Shown piece by piece: positions 8,589-17,144 of a stretch of DNA of 64,000 nucleotides. The DNA comes from SAR324 cluster bacterium (GTDB lineage Bacteria > SAR324 > XYD2-FULL-50-16), in NCBI GenBank assembly GCA_028282885.1, contig JANQGX010000009.1, positions 1 to 64,000 on the forward strand, read 5' to 3'. How positions within the stretch are numbered: position 1 is the stretch's first letter; each line of letters starts with the position of its first letter. The translations under genes and the position numbers were made by a program. The notes under the pieces are model-generated. The model was given only the letters and a program-made list of their open reading frames with translations, ran no database searches and was not told the DNA's origin.

Positions 8589-10061
8589 ATGAATGAACTA
8601 AAACGAGCTCTATTTTCGGTATTTCCGAGTGATCGGGTCAGTGACGATCCTGCTATTTTGGCGGGTTATTCAGCAGACAGCGCAACCTTGCCGGGTAGCG
8701 CCACAGCACCCAGTTATGTCGTCCTGCCCAAAACGACGGATGAGATTGTTCACTTGGTACAGATAGCCCATCGGTCGCGAATACCCCTGGTTCCCATGTC
8801 GCGCGGATCCAATATTGCGGGAATGTCGGTTTCGGTCCAGGGAGGGATCGTGGTGGATTGCCGAATGATGAATCATATTCTGGAAATTAATACCGAGTCA
8901 GGTTATGCCTTGATTGAGCCGGGCGTGACGCTTCATCAGCTAAGCAGCGCTCTTCAGAAAAAGAGATTCTTCTGTCACCTGCCCACGGCGACAGGTGGTT
9001 CCAGCGCCCTGGCGAATTACATGATGCGTCCATCCGGGAATTTCTCCGCACGCTGGGATCCTGATCCATTGTTATCACTGGAGGTCGTAACGCCGGGGCA
9101 GGGTGTAGTTCGAACCGGATCAGCCTGTTTTGAAAATGTGGGATGGAGAGCACGGTACCAGTGTTTACCGGATCTGACAGGGCTATTTGCCAACTCGTTT
9201 GGTACCCTGGGGGTGGTCAGCAAGGGATCGGTAAAGATCTTTGATCGGGGGGAGACTGATAAGGTTTTACTGGTCAGCTTTGATGAGTTTTCCCAAGCTG
9301 CTGAATATATGAAACTGATAGTCCGACGACAACTGGCGGAAAGCGTTACTTTCTGGAGCTGGGGATGGAATCTCTTCCATGAAATGACCCTCTCCAAAGA
9401 GACCCGAATACCGGAAGCAATGTTGAAAGAAGACCAAAAAAGTCCACCCCCCGGTGTTCCCTTCGGCATCGCTTCCGCTCGCCTGAGTGGTTATGAGGAT
9501 GTGGTTCAGGTTCAGGAGGAGCGATGCATCAGGATTGCCAATGAGCTTGGTGGTGAACACCTGGACGATCAAAAGGCGCGGGAGATTCATCCGGGTTGTT
9601 ATAACTATTTGAACGGCTATTTCGGTAAGGGCGTCCACATCAAACCCGGTGAGGAATCACAGATCAGGGCAGGATTGCACCTTTCCGGTTGCCTGGTGAC
9701 CGTTCAGCCCGAAAATGTGGCAAAGCTTGAAGCATATATGTGGGATCTGGCCCGGCGCGAGTTCGAGCCTCCCTATTTTTTCAGGGCATTGCCTTACAGC
9801 CATGCAAGAGAGTTCTTTTTCGCCTTTGTGGTATACGTCCAGGGATCATTGGAGGAACGCAGGGACTACCTGACACACATCAAGGGCATTTACCATCAAT
9901 TGTATACTGATCTGAGAAATAAATTCGGTGCGGTTATGTTCCGGTTTCGCAAATACCCGGAGTTTCTTTCCTATACCGGCGGATATGGAGATCTGCTCAA
10001 GGATATCAAAAAGAGTGTTGATCCTCATAATATTATGAACCCCGGAATGTTGATCTTCTAA
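8589..10061 (+). CDS. FAD-linked oxidase, GlcD-like
   Basis: A 490-aa FAD-binding dehydrogenase subunit of the VAO/GlcD type. The N-terminal FAD domain shows 'YVVLPKTTDEIVHLVQIAHRSRIPLVPMSRGSN' and 'GGIVVDCRMMNHILEIN...ALIEPGVTLHQL'. The substrate domain ends in the family signature 'VDPHNIMNPGM'. Such proteins oxidise 2-hydroxyacids (glycolate, D-lactate, D-2-hydroxyglutarate) and pass electrons to an Fe-S partner. The following gene is just such a partner, 59 bp downstream, so they form a two-gene operon. A strong RBS (CGGAGGA) sets the start. The substrate is not deducible; the lactonase upstream and the DgcN-like gene downstream suggest a small acid. Confidence 0.8.
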   Translation: MNELKRALFSVFPSDRVSDDPAILAGYSADSATLPGSATAPSYVVLPKTTDEIVHLVQIAHRSRIPLVPMSRGSNIAGMSVSVQGGIVVDCRMMNHILEINTESGYALIEPGVTLHQLSSALQKKRFFCHLPTATGGSSALANYMMRPSGNFSARWDPDPLLSLEVVTPGQGVVRTGSACFENVGWRARYQCLPDLTGLFANSFGTLGVVSKGSVKIFDRGETDKVLLVSFDEFSQAAEYMKLIVRRQLAESVTFWSWGWNLFHEMTLSKETRIPEAMLKEDQKSPPPGVPFGIASARLSGYEDVVQVQEERCIRIANELGGEHLDDQKAREIHPGCYNYLNGYFGKGVHIKPGEESQIRAGLHLSGCLVTVQPENVAKLEAYMWDLARREFEPPYFFRALPYSHAREFFFAFVVYVQGSLEERRDYLTHIKGIYHQLYTDLRNKFGAVMFRFRKYPEFLSYTGGYGDLLKDIKKSVDPHNIMNPGMLIF

Positions 10062-10120
10062 AAGCGGATCTATCCCATTCATACCTGAAACCGAAAATAC
10101 CGAATTACAGGAGCCGTAAA

Positions 10121-11299
10121 ATGTCAAAAAACTTGAAAATTGACGAATTTGAATACACTTCCCTCTTCAAATGCACCCGGTGTGGACAATGTACCTACGG
10201 CCAGGAAGAGGCGGAGTTTACCTCTCTCTGCCCGGTTCACAAAAAGGGAAACTTCTTCAGTTACAGTGCCGGCGGGATGATGCAGATTGCAAGGAATCTT
10301 TACGAAGGTAAAATCGATTATTCGGAAACCCTGAAAGATATTGTTTACCTGTGTACGACCTGTGGCGTCTGTGAATCGAATTGTGGTGTCATTGAAAACC
10401 ACCTGGATATCATCGGTAAGATTCGCAGGGAGTTAATCACTTTGGATTTCCCCGAATCAAAAGCCTTGGCAAAAGTGGTGGAGGGGATTGAGAAGTTTAA
10501 AAATCCCTATGGGCATAAGCAGGAAGACCGAACGGATTGGTTGGACGGCAGGAAGGAGGTGATCAATAATAGCGACGCCTCGGTTTTCTATTATACGGGT
10601 TGTGTTTCAGCATACGACCAGAAGCAGGTTCCCCAGGCATTGACCAGGATCTGGGATCACCTGGATATCCGATTTTCCGTTTGTGACGCCGAACAATGCT
10701 GTGGCGGCCCTCTGTTCTACAGTGGTTACGAAGACAAAGCCAGAAAACTGGCCCAACACAATGTTCGCATGATTGAAGAATCGGGTATTAAGACAGTGGT
10801 AGCCTCCTGCCCGACCTGCGCCATGGTCTTCAAGAAATACTATCCCGAATGGCTGAAAAGAGAATTGCCCTTTGAGGTTTATCACTCCACGGAACACCTG
10901 GCAGGGTTGGTTGCGGAAGGGCGACTGAAGCCGGGAGCGCTTAAGGAGAAGTCCAAGGCAATCTATCACGATTCCTGTCACCTGGGGAGGGGGTTGGGGC
11001 TTTTTGAGGAGCCAAGGGATCTTATGCAGGCAATCGGGGGGCTGGAAACGGAGGAATTCAATCTATGCAGGGAAAACAGCCAATGTTGCGGGGGCGGGGG
11101 AATGATTCCCATTATCAATTCCGCATTCTCTTTCGAAACAGCTTATGAGAGACTGGACCAGATCGATGATGAGACAGTGGATACCCTGGCCTCAGCCTGC
11201 CCCAACTGCAGAAAGACGCTTCATTTGGCTGCGCGGAAAAAACGTCGCAAGATCAGGGTGGCTGATGTCTGTGAGTTGATCGCCGACTCGCTGGCTTAA
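10121..11299 (+). CDS. Fe-S/CCG-domain electron-transfer subunit, GlcF-like
   Basis: A 392-aa partner of the FAD oxidase. Near the N-terminus are two ferredoxin-type cluster sites: CTRCGQC followed later by LCPVH, and CTTCGVCESNC. Two CCG (heterodisulfide-reductase D-like) domains follow, with 'YYTGC...CCGGPLF' and 'YHDSCHLGRG...CCGGGG' plus 'SACPNCRKTL'. This layout matches GlcF/LldE-type subunits that pass electrons to quinone. The RBS is CAGGAG. The stop codon overlaps the stop of the convergent DUF1611 gene in a shared TTAA. Confidence 0.82.
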   Translation: MSKNLKIDEFEYTSLFKCTRCGQCTYGQEEAEFTSLCPVHKKGNFFSYSAGGMMQIARNLYEGKIDYSETLKDIVYLCTTCGVCESNCGVIENHLDIIGKIRRELITLDFPESKALAKVVEGIEKFKNPYGHKQEDRTDWLDGRKEVINNSDASVFYYTGCVSAYDQKQVPQALTRIWDHLDIRFSVCDAEQCCGGPLFYSGYEDKARKLAQHNVRMIEESGIKTVVASCPTCAMVFKKYYPEWLKRELPFEVYHSTEHLAGLVAEGRLKPGALKEKSKAIYHDSCHLGRGLGLFEEPRDLMQAIGGLETEEFNLCRENSQCCGGGGMIPIINSAFSFETAYERLDQIDDETVDTLASACPNCRKTLHLAARKKRRKIRVADVCELIADSLA

Positions 11300-12369
11300 C
11301 TTTTGGCCTGCAGCACTGCTCTGACAATCGGGATCAGTCTTTCCACACCTTCGACCAGGGGGCTGATCACCGGTATTTCGGTTTTTCGGGACAGTTCCTC
11401 CTGGTACCGGATCAGCTCTTCTCTGCTGCCTTTCTTGCCATTGAGGGTGATAGCCACGGTTTTTACGCCGTACATGCCAATCAGGTCGATCTCGTCCAGA
11501 ACATCAGGCAGCCTGATGTCCATGCCACCATCATCCACAAAATTCCTGACAAAAGGAAGGTATTGCAGAATTGCGGCATCGGCATTAGCCGAGACCAAGA
11601 GTTCCGAGCCGCACGGGCCGGAAGGATTTCTCAGGGAGGATTGCCCTTCAATAAAGATGACATCCGGTTGTTCCTCCTTGTCGCATTCCACAACAGCTTT
11701 CTCAAGTTCTCCACAGACGAAATCATTGGCTACCGAATCCAGAATAAATCCGTGTTTGTAACCCTGCATCCAGCCGCTTTGGCCGGTATAGACCATATCC
11801 GCCGAGATACCGGATTGGTTACAGGCTTCCGTTAACAGGTGAGCTGTGGTTCGTTTTCCTACGGCACAGTCTATTCCCAGAACAGCAATTTTCGCAGCTT
11901 TGACCTGATAAATATCGCCTTCCCAAAAGTGAAGTTGGGATGTCGGTTTTGGTTTTCTGATATCAATCAGCTCAGCACCGAATTGCTCTGCCAGAGAGCT
12001 GAATAGCGGATCATCGGACAGGTATTGATGCAGGCCGCTGACGATCGATAGTCCCTTTCGAATGGCTGCTTCAATTGTACCGCGCATAAACTCGGGTAGC
12101 CGCCCTCCGCTAAAGGCTGCTCCGATGATCAGGTATTCCGGCTTCCCCTGACAACAATCCAGCATGGAGTCCAGATCGGCCACAACGGGTATGTTTCTAT
12201 GTTTACCGTCCAGTACTTCCCCTGCATCCTCACCGGCACGTTCTTCATCGATCACTCCAATGATAGTGAAGCGGCGCGATCCCCGCAGGAGACCGTGCGC
12301 AGTCTTCCCGTTATCCCGCATGGGAGAAAGGTATTTATGGGTGTATATGATGGCATTGTTTTCCGGCAT
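11296..12369 (-). CDS. DUF1611 protein, DgcN-like (D-glutamate N-acetyltransferase family)
   Basis: A 357-aa protein of the DUF1611 family. It has an N-terminal Rossmann-like part ('GRLPEFMRGTIEAAIRKGLSIVSGLHQYL') and a P-loop-like 'VLGIDCAVGKRTTA' near residue 165. The characteristic 'YTGQSGWMQGYKHGFILDSVANDFVCGELE' and 'VIFIEGQSSLRNPSG' follow. In marine bacteria the DUF1611 protein DgcN acts on D-glutamate and is paired with the epimerase-family protein DgcA. A DgcA-like gene lies 2.5 kb away on the same strand (14887..15957) with an opposite-strand gene between them. The D-glutamate assignment is by family and context and is not proven. The older annotation for the family is simply a NAD-dependent epimerase/P-loop protein. 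Confidence 0.72.
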   Translation of the reverse strand: MPENNAIIYTHKYLSPMRDNGKTAHGLLRGSRRFTIIGVIDEERAGEDAGEVLDGKHRNIPVVADLDSMLDCCQGKPEYLIIGAAFSGGRLPEFMRGTIEAAIRKGLSIVSGLHQYLSDDPLFSSLAEQFGAELIDIRKPKPTSQLHFWEGDIYQVKAAKIAVLGIDCAVGKRTTAHLLTEACNQSGISADMVYTGQSGWMQGYKHGFILDSVANDFVCGELEKAVVECDKEEQPDVIFIEGQSSLRNPSGPCGSELLVSANADAAILQYLPFVRNFVDDGGMDIRLPDVLDEIDLIGMYGVKTVAITLNGKKGSREELIRYQEELSRKTEIPVISPLVEGVERLIPIVRAVLQAKS

Positions 12370-12835
12370 TTCAGTATCCAGTCAATTCCGGCGGCAAAGA
12401 TGATTGAAAACCCGATGGGTTCGGAATACACCTGGGCCGCATGATGTCGATTTGCATTAATACTTGTCAAAAAAGCAGAATACCCTATGTGCCTGAACAA
12501 GAAAAGGAACAAAGGGAGGATTTTTATGAGGAGACCTTTTCACTGACTATGTTCTTCAATAAATCTCAATGTGATAATCCTGTCTAGGTACCGAACGGGA
12601 GGATCTTGGAATTTTCAACCCGGAATATTGTCCGTATAAACAAACACAGACTGAATCAAAGAATTGAAGAAAACCATTTTTTGTATTAGATTACCGTAAA
12701 CTCATGATTTTTAATTGATCAGACAGGAAAATCTCATTGGGATACACGATCAGGCAGGATTCGACAGGGTGTTGTCGGAAACCGCCGGATCGTTTTTTTA
12801 TATGTGTAACCTGGTTTCTATGGGGACTTAACAAA
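12370..12835. other. Divergent intergenic region upstream of the caspase-like gene
   Basis: About 465 bp with no convincing gene. It holds a strong AAGGGAGGA ribosome binding site in front of a six-codon frame (ATG at 12526, stop 12544), which could be a leader peptide or chance. No clear promoter or repeat was seen. Confidence 0.4.
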
Positions 12836-14830
12836 ATGAAAAGAGCACCAAGTCTTATTGTCAGTTTCACTTTGATGATGTTTTTCATCGTTCCGCTTGC
12901 TATGGCAGATCGCGGGTTGCAGGTTGGGGAAAACAAAAACGCCCTGGTCATTGGGAATGCCGATTACCAGGTAGGGCAGCTTGCCAATCCTACCAATGAT
13001 GCCAGAGACATGTCCGGAATGCTCAAACAGAGCGGGTTTTCGGTTGACTTGCTGCTCAACGCAGATCAACGATCAATGGAAAAGGCGATCCGAGTGTTTG
13101 GCCGGAGATTAAGAGATGGTGGGATCGGATTGTTCTATTATGCCGGTCATGGCATGCAGGTAAAGGGGGTTAACTTTCTGATTCCTATTGGGGCCAATAT
13201 CGGTGAAGAGGCGGAGATCAAATATGAATCGGTCGATGCCAACAGGGTGCTGGCCATGATGGAATCTGCAGGCAATCGGCTGAATATGATGTTTCTGGAC
13301 GCCTGTCGGGATAATCCCTTCAGTCGCAGCTTCAGATCTTCCAGTCGGGGATTGGCACAAATGGATGCTCCCCGGGGAACCCTGGTCTCTTTTGCCACAG
13401 CGCCCGGAAAAACGGCTGCGGATGGCGATGGTCGTAACGGCTTGTTTACCAGTCATCTTCTGAAACATATGAGTAATCCGGGTGTTGAACTGGGACAGTT
13501 GATGAAACTTGTGACCAGGGATGTTGTCAAAGATTCAGGCGGCAAGCAGACTCCCTGGCGTCTTTCCTCAACCACCGGGGATTTTTACTTCAAGGGAAGC
13601 GCTCCCGCTCAGAAACAACCGATCCAGGTGGCCGGCGGGAGTGTCCAGCAGGAACAGCCGGGTTCAAGATCGGGTAATCTTAAGGTCAATTCGACACCTT
13701 CAGGAGCCAAAATCTACATTAATGATGCCTTTGAAGGAAACGGTCCGCTTTCGATTTCTCTCGATCCTGGTAGATACAGGGTTGAAGCCAGAATGAAGGG
13801 TTTTTCCACCGAGCATGAAACCATTAGATTGAGGTCCGGTAAAACCCTGAGGCTGAACCTGATTCTGGACCGGATTGCCGCCAGTCTTTGGATAAGGAGT
13901 CAACCGGAAGATGCAAGAATCTATATTGATAACGAATATTATGGTGTGACCCCCGATACTATCAGGGATCTAAGCGCCGGAAGTGTTCGGGTGAGAGTTT
14001 TCAAAAAGGGATTCGAAGAGTGGGAAAGAACAGTTAACCTGGTTAAAGGAGAAGAGAAGGAGCTGAATGTCGCCCTGGTAAAGAGAAATCCCTATCCTGA
14101 TATGGTATTCTTTCCGGCCGGACAATTCGAGATGGGACACGCTAACGGTGATGACAGCGAGGACGATGTACATACGGTTATCCTGGATGAGTACTTTATC
14201 GATAAATATGAAGTGACCGTCGGTCAATATCGAAAATGTGTTGACTCGGGAAGATGTAAAGAGCACACGACAATGTACTGGGATGGGAAAGATTCAGGTC
14301 AATCCCCATATTGTAACTGGACCAATGCAGGCAGGGAAGATCATCCCATCAATTGTATCGACTGGGAATCTGCTGACAGCTATTGCCGCTGGGCCGGAAA
14401 AAGACTACCCACCGAGGCGGAGTGGGAGAGGGCTTCTTCCTGGTATAACGGTCGCAAATACATTTATCCCTCCGGTAAATCCACCATCGATTGCACGGAT
14501 GCTGTGATGGATGACGGTAACAAATACGGTGGTTCAGATCCGGATGGATGTGGAAAAGACAGAACCTGGCCGGTGGGGAGAAAACCGGCTGAAATCAACG
14601 GAACTTACGATATGGCTGGTAACCTCTGGGAATGGGTTGCGGACCGGTGGGGGTATTATTCCGGCAGCACCCAAACCAATCCCCGGGGACCTTCTTCAGG
14701 TACATCCCATGTAATGCGCGGTGGGAGTTGGATTACCGATTCAGGGATGACCTATAGTTATACCAGAAGCGGCGTTGAGGCGATAAACAGGGGAAACCAC
14801 CTTGGATTTCGCTGTGCGGCATCTCCGTGA
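12836..14830 (+). CDS. Secreted caspase-like (C14) protein with PEGA repeats and an FGE-like domain
   Basis: The ATG at 12836 (664 aa) follows GGGGA by 9 nt and starts a signal peptide (cleavage after AMA near residue 24). Residues about 30-250 are a caspase/metacaspase p20 fold with the catalytic dyad H105 (YYAGHGMQ) and C157 (FLDACRDNP). Two PEGA domains follow at about 275-340 and 345-410 ('STPSGAKIYINDAFEGNGPL', 'SQPEDARIYIDNEYYGVTP'). The last 240 residues are formylglycine-generating-enzyme (SUMF1)-like: 'MVFFPAGQFEMG', 'EVTVGQYRKC', 'RLPTEAEWERA', 'GNLWEWVAD', 'RGGSW', 'HLGFRCA'. The Cys pair used by true FGE between RGGSW and GFRCA is absent, so this part is probably a binding module. 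It lies between and opposite to the DgcN- and DgcA-like genes. Confidence 0.82.
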   Translation: MKRAPSLIVSFTLMMFFIVPLAMADRGLQVGENKNALVIGNADYQVGQLANPTNDARDMSGMLKQSGFSVDLLLNADQRSMEKAIRVFGRRLRDGGIGLFYYAGHGMQVKGVNFLIPIGANIGEEAEIKYESVDANRVLAMMESAGNRLNMMFLDACRDNPFSRSFRSSSRGLAQMDAPRGTLVSFATAPGKTAADGDGRNGLFTSHLLKHMSNPGVELGQLMKLVTRDVVKDSGGKQTPWRLSSTTGDFYFKGSAPAQKQPIQVAGGSVQQEQPGSRSGNLKVNSTPSGAKIYINDAFEGNGPLSISLDPGRYRVEARMKGFSTEHETIRLRSGKTLRLNLILDRIAASLWIRSQPEDARIYIDNEYYGVTPDTIRDLSAGSVRVRVFKKGFEEWERTVNLVKGEEKELNVALVKRNPYPDMVFFPAGQFEMGHANGDDSEDDVHTVILDEYFIDKYEVTVGQYRKCVDSGRCKEHTTMYWDGKDSGQSPYCNWTNAGREDHPINCIDWESADSYCRWAGKRLPTEAEWERASSWYNGRKYIYPSGKSTIDCTDAVMDDGNKYGGSDPDGCGKDRTWPVGRKPAEINGTYDMAGNLWEWVADRWGYYSGSTQTNPRGPSSGTSHVMRGGSWITDSGMTYSYTRSGVEAINRGNHLGFRCAASP

Positions 14831-14844
14831 GAGATCACGCGTAG

Positions 14845-14872
14845 ACAGGGCCGTTCTGCGAGCCCTGTTTTC
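14845..14872 (+). terminator. Intrinsic terminator of the caspase-PEGA-FGE gene
   Basis: Arms ACAGGGC (14845-14851) and GCCCTGT (14862-14868) with a 10-nt loop run into TTTTC. It lies 14 bp after the stop and in front of the convergent epimerase gene. Confidence 0.6.
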
Positions 14873-14886
14873 AATCACAACTCAAC

Positions 14887-15957
14887 CTATACCAAGCGCT
14901 CAAAACCCAGACCCGGCTTGTCGATGGTGGTCATCACACCCTCTTGGAGATGAAAACCACCGCTAACCAGATCCCTCTCCAGATCCAGACTACCGTCAAG
15001 ATCGATATAACGGGTTGCAGGCGAGGCAAATGCAGCATGGAGGGCGGCGGTAATGCTGACAATACTCTCATCGTTGCAACCCCACATCAGATCAAGTCCG
15101 GCCAGTTCGGCAATCCGGGAGATTTGGACTGCAGGAGCAATTCCTCCTGCTTTCATCAATTTGATATTATAACTGCCGAATGGTTGGGGTTGGGCTGCCA
15201 GTTTGAGAGCATCTGTCGGGCTATGTAGGCTTTCATCCGCCATGCAGCTTTTTCTCAGATCACCGGGTAGCTCCAACATGGCGGAAATCTCGTCTGCCTT
15301 CAAGGGTTGTTCAACCAACTCGATATCAAGCGACTTCACAGTTTCCAGGAAGAGTCGGGTCTGCTCCAGGCTATACCCCTGGTTGGCATCTGTGCGAATC
15401 CGAATCCCGGCCCCCACCTCTTCCCTGACCTTGCGCAACACTTCAATATCTTCTTCCGGATTCTTTCCGGTTTTAACTTTCAGAACCTTAAATCCGTTGG
15501 CAATGTGCTCTTTGGCAGAGGCGACGGCATCGATCGGAGGCATGATTCCAATTGTCACAGAGGTAGGCATGGAGGTATGACAACGTCCCAACAGGTCCAC
15601 AACCGGTATCCCGCATACCTGTCCCAAAAGATCATGAAGAGCAATATCAACGGCTGCCCGTGCGGCGGGAGTGTTGATCATTTTGCTGTTCATCTCACGA
15701 TTGATACCTGCCAGGTGACGCACATCCCTTCCTATCACCAACGCTTCCAGGTTTTCCGCCAGAGCCTGGCGACATGCCTCATAGGATTCACCCGTCACTT
15801 TGCCGGAGGGGGATGCCGAACCCAGGCCGAAAAGGCCATTTTCTGCCTCAATTCGCACAAATATGTTTTCCACAGCGTCAATGGTTGCAAAGGCAATAGT
15901 GTAAGGAACCGTTAGTTTGAAAGCTTCGGTCCAGGTCTCAACGGATTTGATTTTCAT
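14887..15957 (-). CDS. Dipeptide epimerase-family enolase-superfamily enzyme, DgcA-like
   Basis: The start at 15957 (MKIKSVETWT, 356 aa) matches the family N-terminus; an extension to 16059 is in frame but unlike the family. It is an enolase-superfamily barrel with all catalytic elements: KxK (K160, K162), metal ligands D190, E216 and D241, and the opposite base K269 (KLMKAGG). A DxD (YIDLDG) near the end of the barrel is the mark of L-Ala-D/L-Glu-type epimerases. Such enzymes recycle murein dipeptides. The DgcA branch works with DgcN in D-glutamate breakdown, and a DgcN homologue is nearby. Which of the two roles applies cannot be decided from sequence alone. Confidence 0.8.
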   Translation of the reverse strand: MKIKSVETWTEAFKLTVPYTIAFATIDAVENIFVRIEAENGLFGLGSASPSGKVTGESYEACRQALAENLEALVIGRDVRHLAGINREMNSKMINTPAARAAVDIALHDLLGQVCGIPVVDLLGRCHTSMPTSVTIGIMPPIDAVASAKEHIANGFKVLKVKTGKNPEEDIEVLRKVREEVGAGIRIRTDANQGYSLEQTRLFLETVKSLDIELVEQPLKADEISAMLELPGDLRKSCMADESLHSPTDALKLAAQPQPFGSYNIKLMKAGGIAPAVQISRIAELAGLDLMWGCNDESIVSITAALHAAFASPATRYIDLDGSLDLERDLVSGGFHLQEGVMTTIDKPGLGFERLV

Positions 15958-16335
15958 AGCAGGAATCTCGCGAATGTGAATTGCAGGTAAGGGAAATCCC
16001 CGGGAATCCCGAATCCGGTAAGTCGGGCCAGGGAGTTTTAGATCACAAATCGAAAACACCGGTAGATAATTTATGTCTCCCGGATCCGCAGGAACAGGTT
16101 ATCAGCCCGATGATCAACGGCGAAATGTCTACAATAGTGACCCGATATCAACTCACCGGAATGATTATGTTCGAAATTTTCTTGATTATTTGATAAGCTT
16201 AACAGTAAAAGAGGATAAGAAATACCGAATTTTGAGTAGATTATACAATTCGATCACGTTCTTCTATCGTGTTTATTGAATTTGAAAAACCATCTGTCAA
16301 TTTAGGGATATCTTGTATTTTTTGAACTGGAGAAA
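15958..16335. other. Intergenic region between the epimerase and comFB
   Basis: 378 bp separating divergent genes. It contains in-frame sequence upstream of the epimerase start that could be a short N-terminal extension. The 150 bp before comFB are AT-rich and probably hold its promoter, but no clear consensus can be pointed to. Confidence 0.4.
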
Positions 16336-16623
16336 ATGAAAAAAGAGAAATATCAATCTTTTGGTGTTGACCTGTCGAATGTTCGCAATGTGTGGGAATC
16401 CAAGGTGATCAAATATATGAATGAGGTCCTGCCCGAATTTCCGGAGTTCGACTATTGTGCTATCTGCATCCAGGATGTCTATGCCCTTGCCATGAATCAG
16501 CTAACTCCCAAGTATGTTCAGCAAGGAACGGTTTTACTGAAGAAAGAGTATGTCGACCATGACTTCAAAGACATAATCGAAGAAGCCGTGGAAAAAGTTC
16601 TGAAAAACCCCAACCATCCCTGA
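16336..16623 (+). CDS. comFB: ComFB-family protein
   Basis: A 95-aa protein with the whole ComFB (PF10719) signature: 'VWESKVIKYMNEVLPEFPEFDYCAICIQDVYALAMNQLTPKYVQQGT'. ComFB was named from the Bacillus comF operon. Homologues in other phyla are reported to bind cyclic dinucleotides, which points to a signalling role. Here it stands alone with no competence genes near it. The RBS is CTGGAGAAA. It is followed by a NUDIX gene in the same direction 67 bp on. Confidence 0.85.
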   Translation: MKKEKYQSFGVDLSNVRNVWESKVIKYMNEVLPEFPEFDYCAICIQDVYALAMNQLTPKYVQQGTVLLKKEYVDHDFKDIIEEAVEKVLKNPNHP

Positions 16624-16690
16624 TCCTTTCTTTTCGATAAATCCCTTTTGATCCTTTTCTCTAATCAGAAGGAAAGCAGATCATTCGCTG

Positions 16691-17125
16691 GTGATCATGC
16701 AGAGACCAATGAGTGAAACAACCTATTTCGTTGCAGCCGTGGCTGCAATTATCTTCAAAGGCGATCGGATACTGGCTATGAAACGATCGGTCAACAAGGA
16801 CGCCGGACCCGGTTTGTGGGAAACCCTTTCGGGAAGAATTGAGGCGGGTGAAGATCCACTGGATGCCCTGCAGCGAGAGATCGATGAAGAGTGTGGCCTG
16901 ACCGTTGAAATCGATCCCAGGCCTGTTAAGAGTTACCACGCTTCGCGAAACGGTCATCCCATGATTCTGATTATCTACCGTGCCCGCTACCTGTCGGGCT
17001 CAGTAAAACGAAGCGAAGAACACGACGAACATGCCTGGCTGACCCCCGATGAATTTGCCGATATCAGCACGCTGCACCGATTGGTTGACGCTGTCCATGA
17101 GGCCGCCAAATTACCTGCATTTTAA
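16691..17125 (+). CDS. NUDIX hydrolase
   Basis: About 138-144 aa. The NUDIX box is perfect: G-x5-E-x7-REIDEECGL, running from GRIEAGE to ECGL at about residues 51-73. The fold is otherwise minimal, so the enzyme is a house-cleaning pyrophosphatase for nucleotide derivatives with an undefined substrate. Starts at GTG 16691, ATG 16697 or ATG 16709 are all possible; AAGGAA at about 16671 fits the first two. It is convergent with the GPH symporter gene. Confidence 0.87.
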   Translation: MIMQRPMSETTYFVAAVAAIIFKGDRILAMKRSVNKDAGPGLWETLSGRIEAGEDPLDALQREIDEECGLTVEIDPRPVKSYHASRNGHPMILIIYRARYLSGSVKRSEEHDEHAWLTPDEFADISTLHRLVDAVHEAAKLPAF

Positions 17126-17144
17126 AAATCACCGGGAGTTTTTC

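Noticed and set aside
8393..8596. 67-codon frame upstream of the FAD oxidase
   Set aside because: It overlaps the RBS and start of the oxidase gene and shows no coding character or homology that I can see.
12526..12546. Six-codon frame with a strong RBS (AAGGGAGGA)
   Set aside because: Too short to judge. It is not followed by an attenuator, and the caspase-like gene has its own RBS 290 bp away.
14100..14830. FGE-like domain as the maturation enzyme for the sulfatase at 42686
   Set aside because: The catalytic Cys pair expected between RGGSW and GFRCA is missing, and the protein is secreted as part of a caspase-PEGA fusion.
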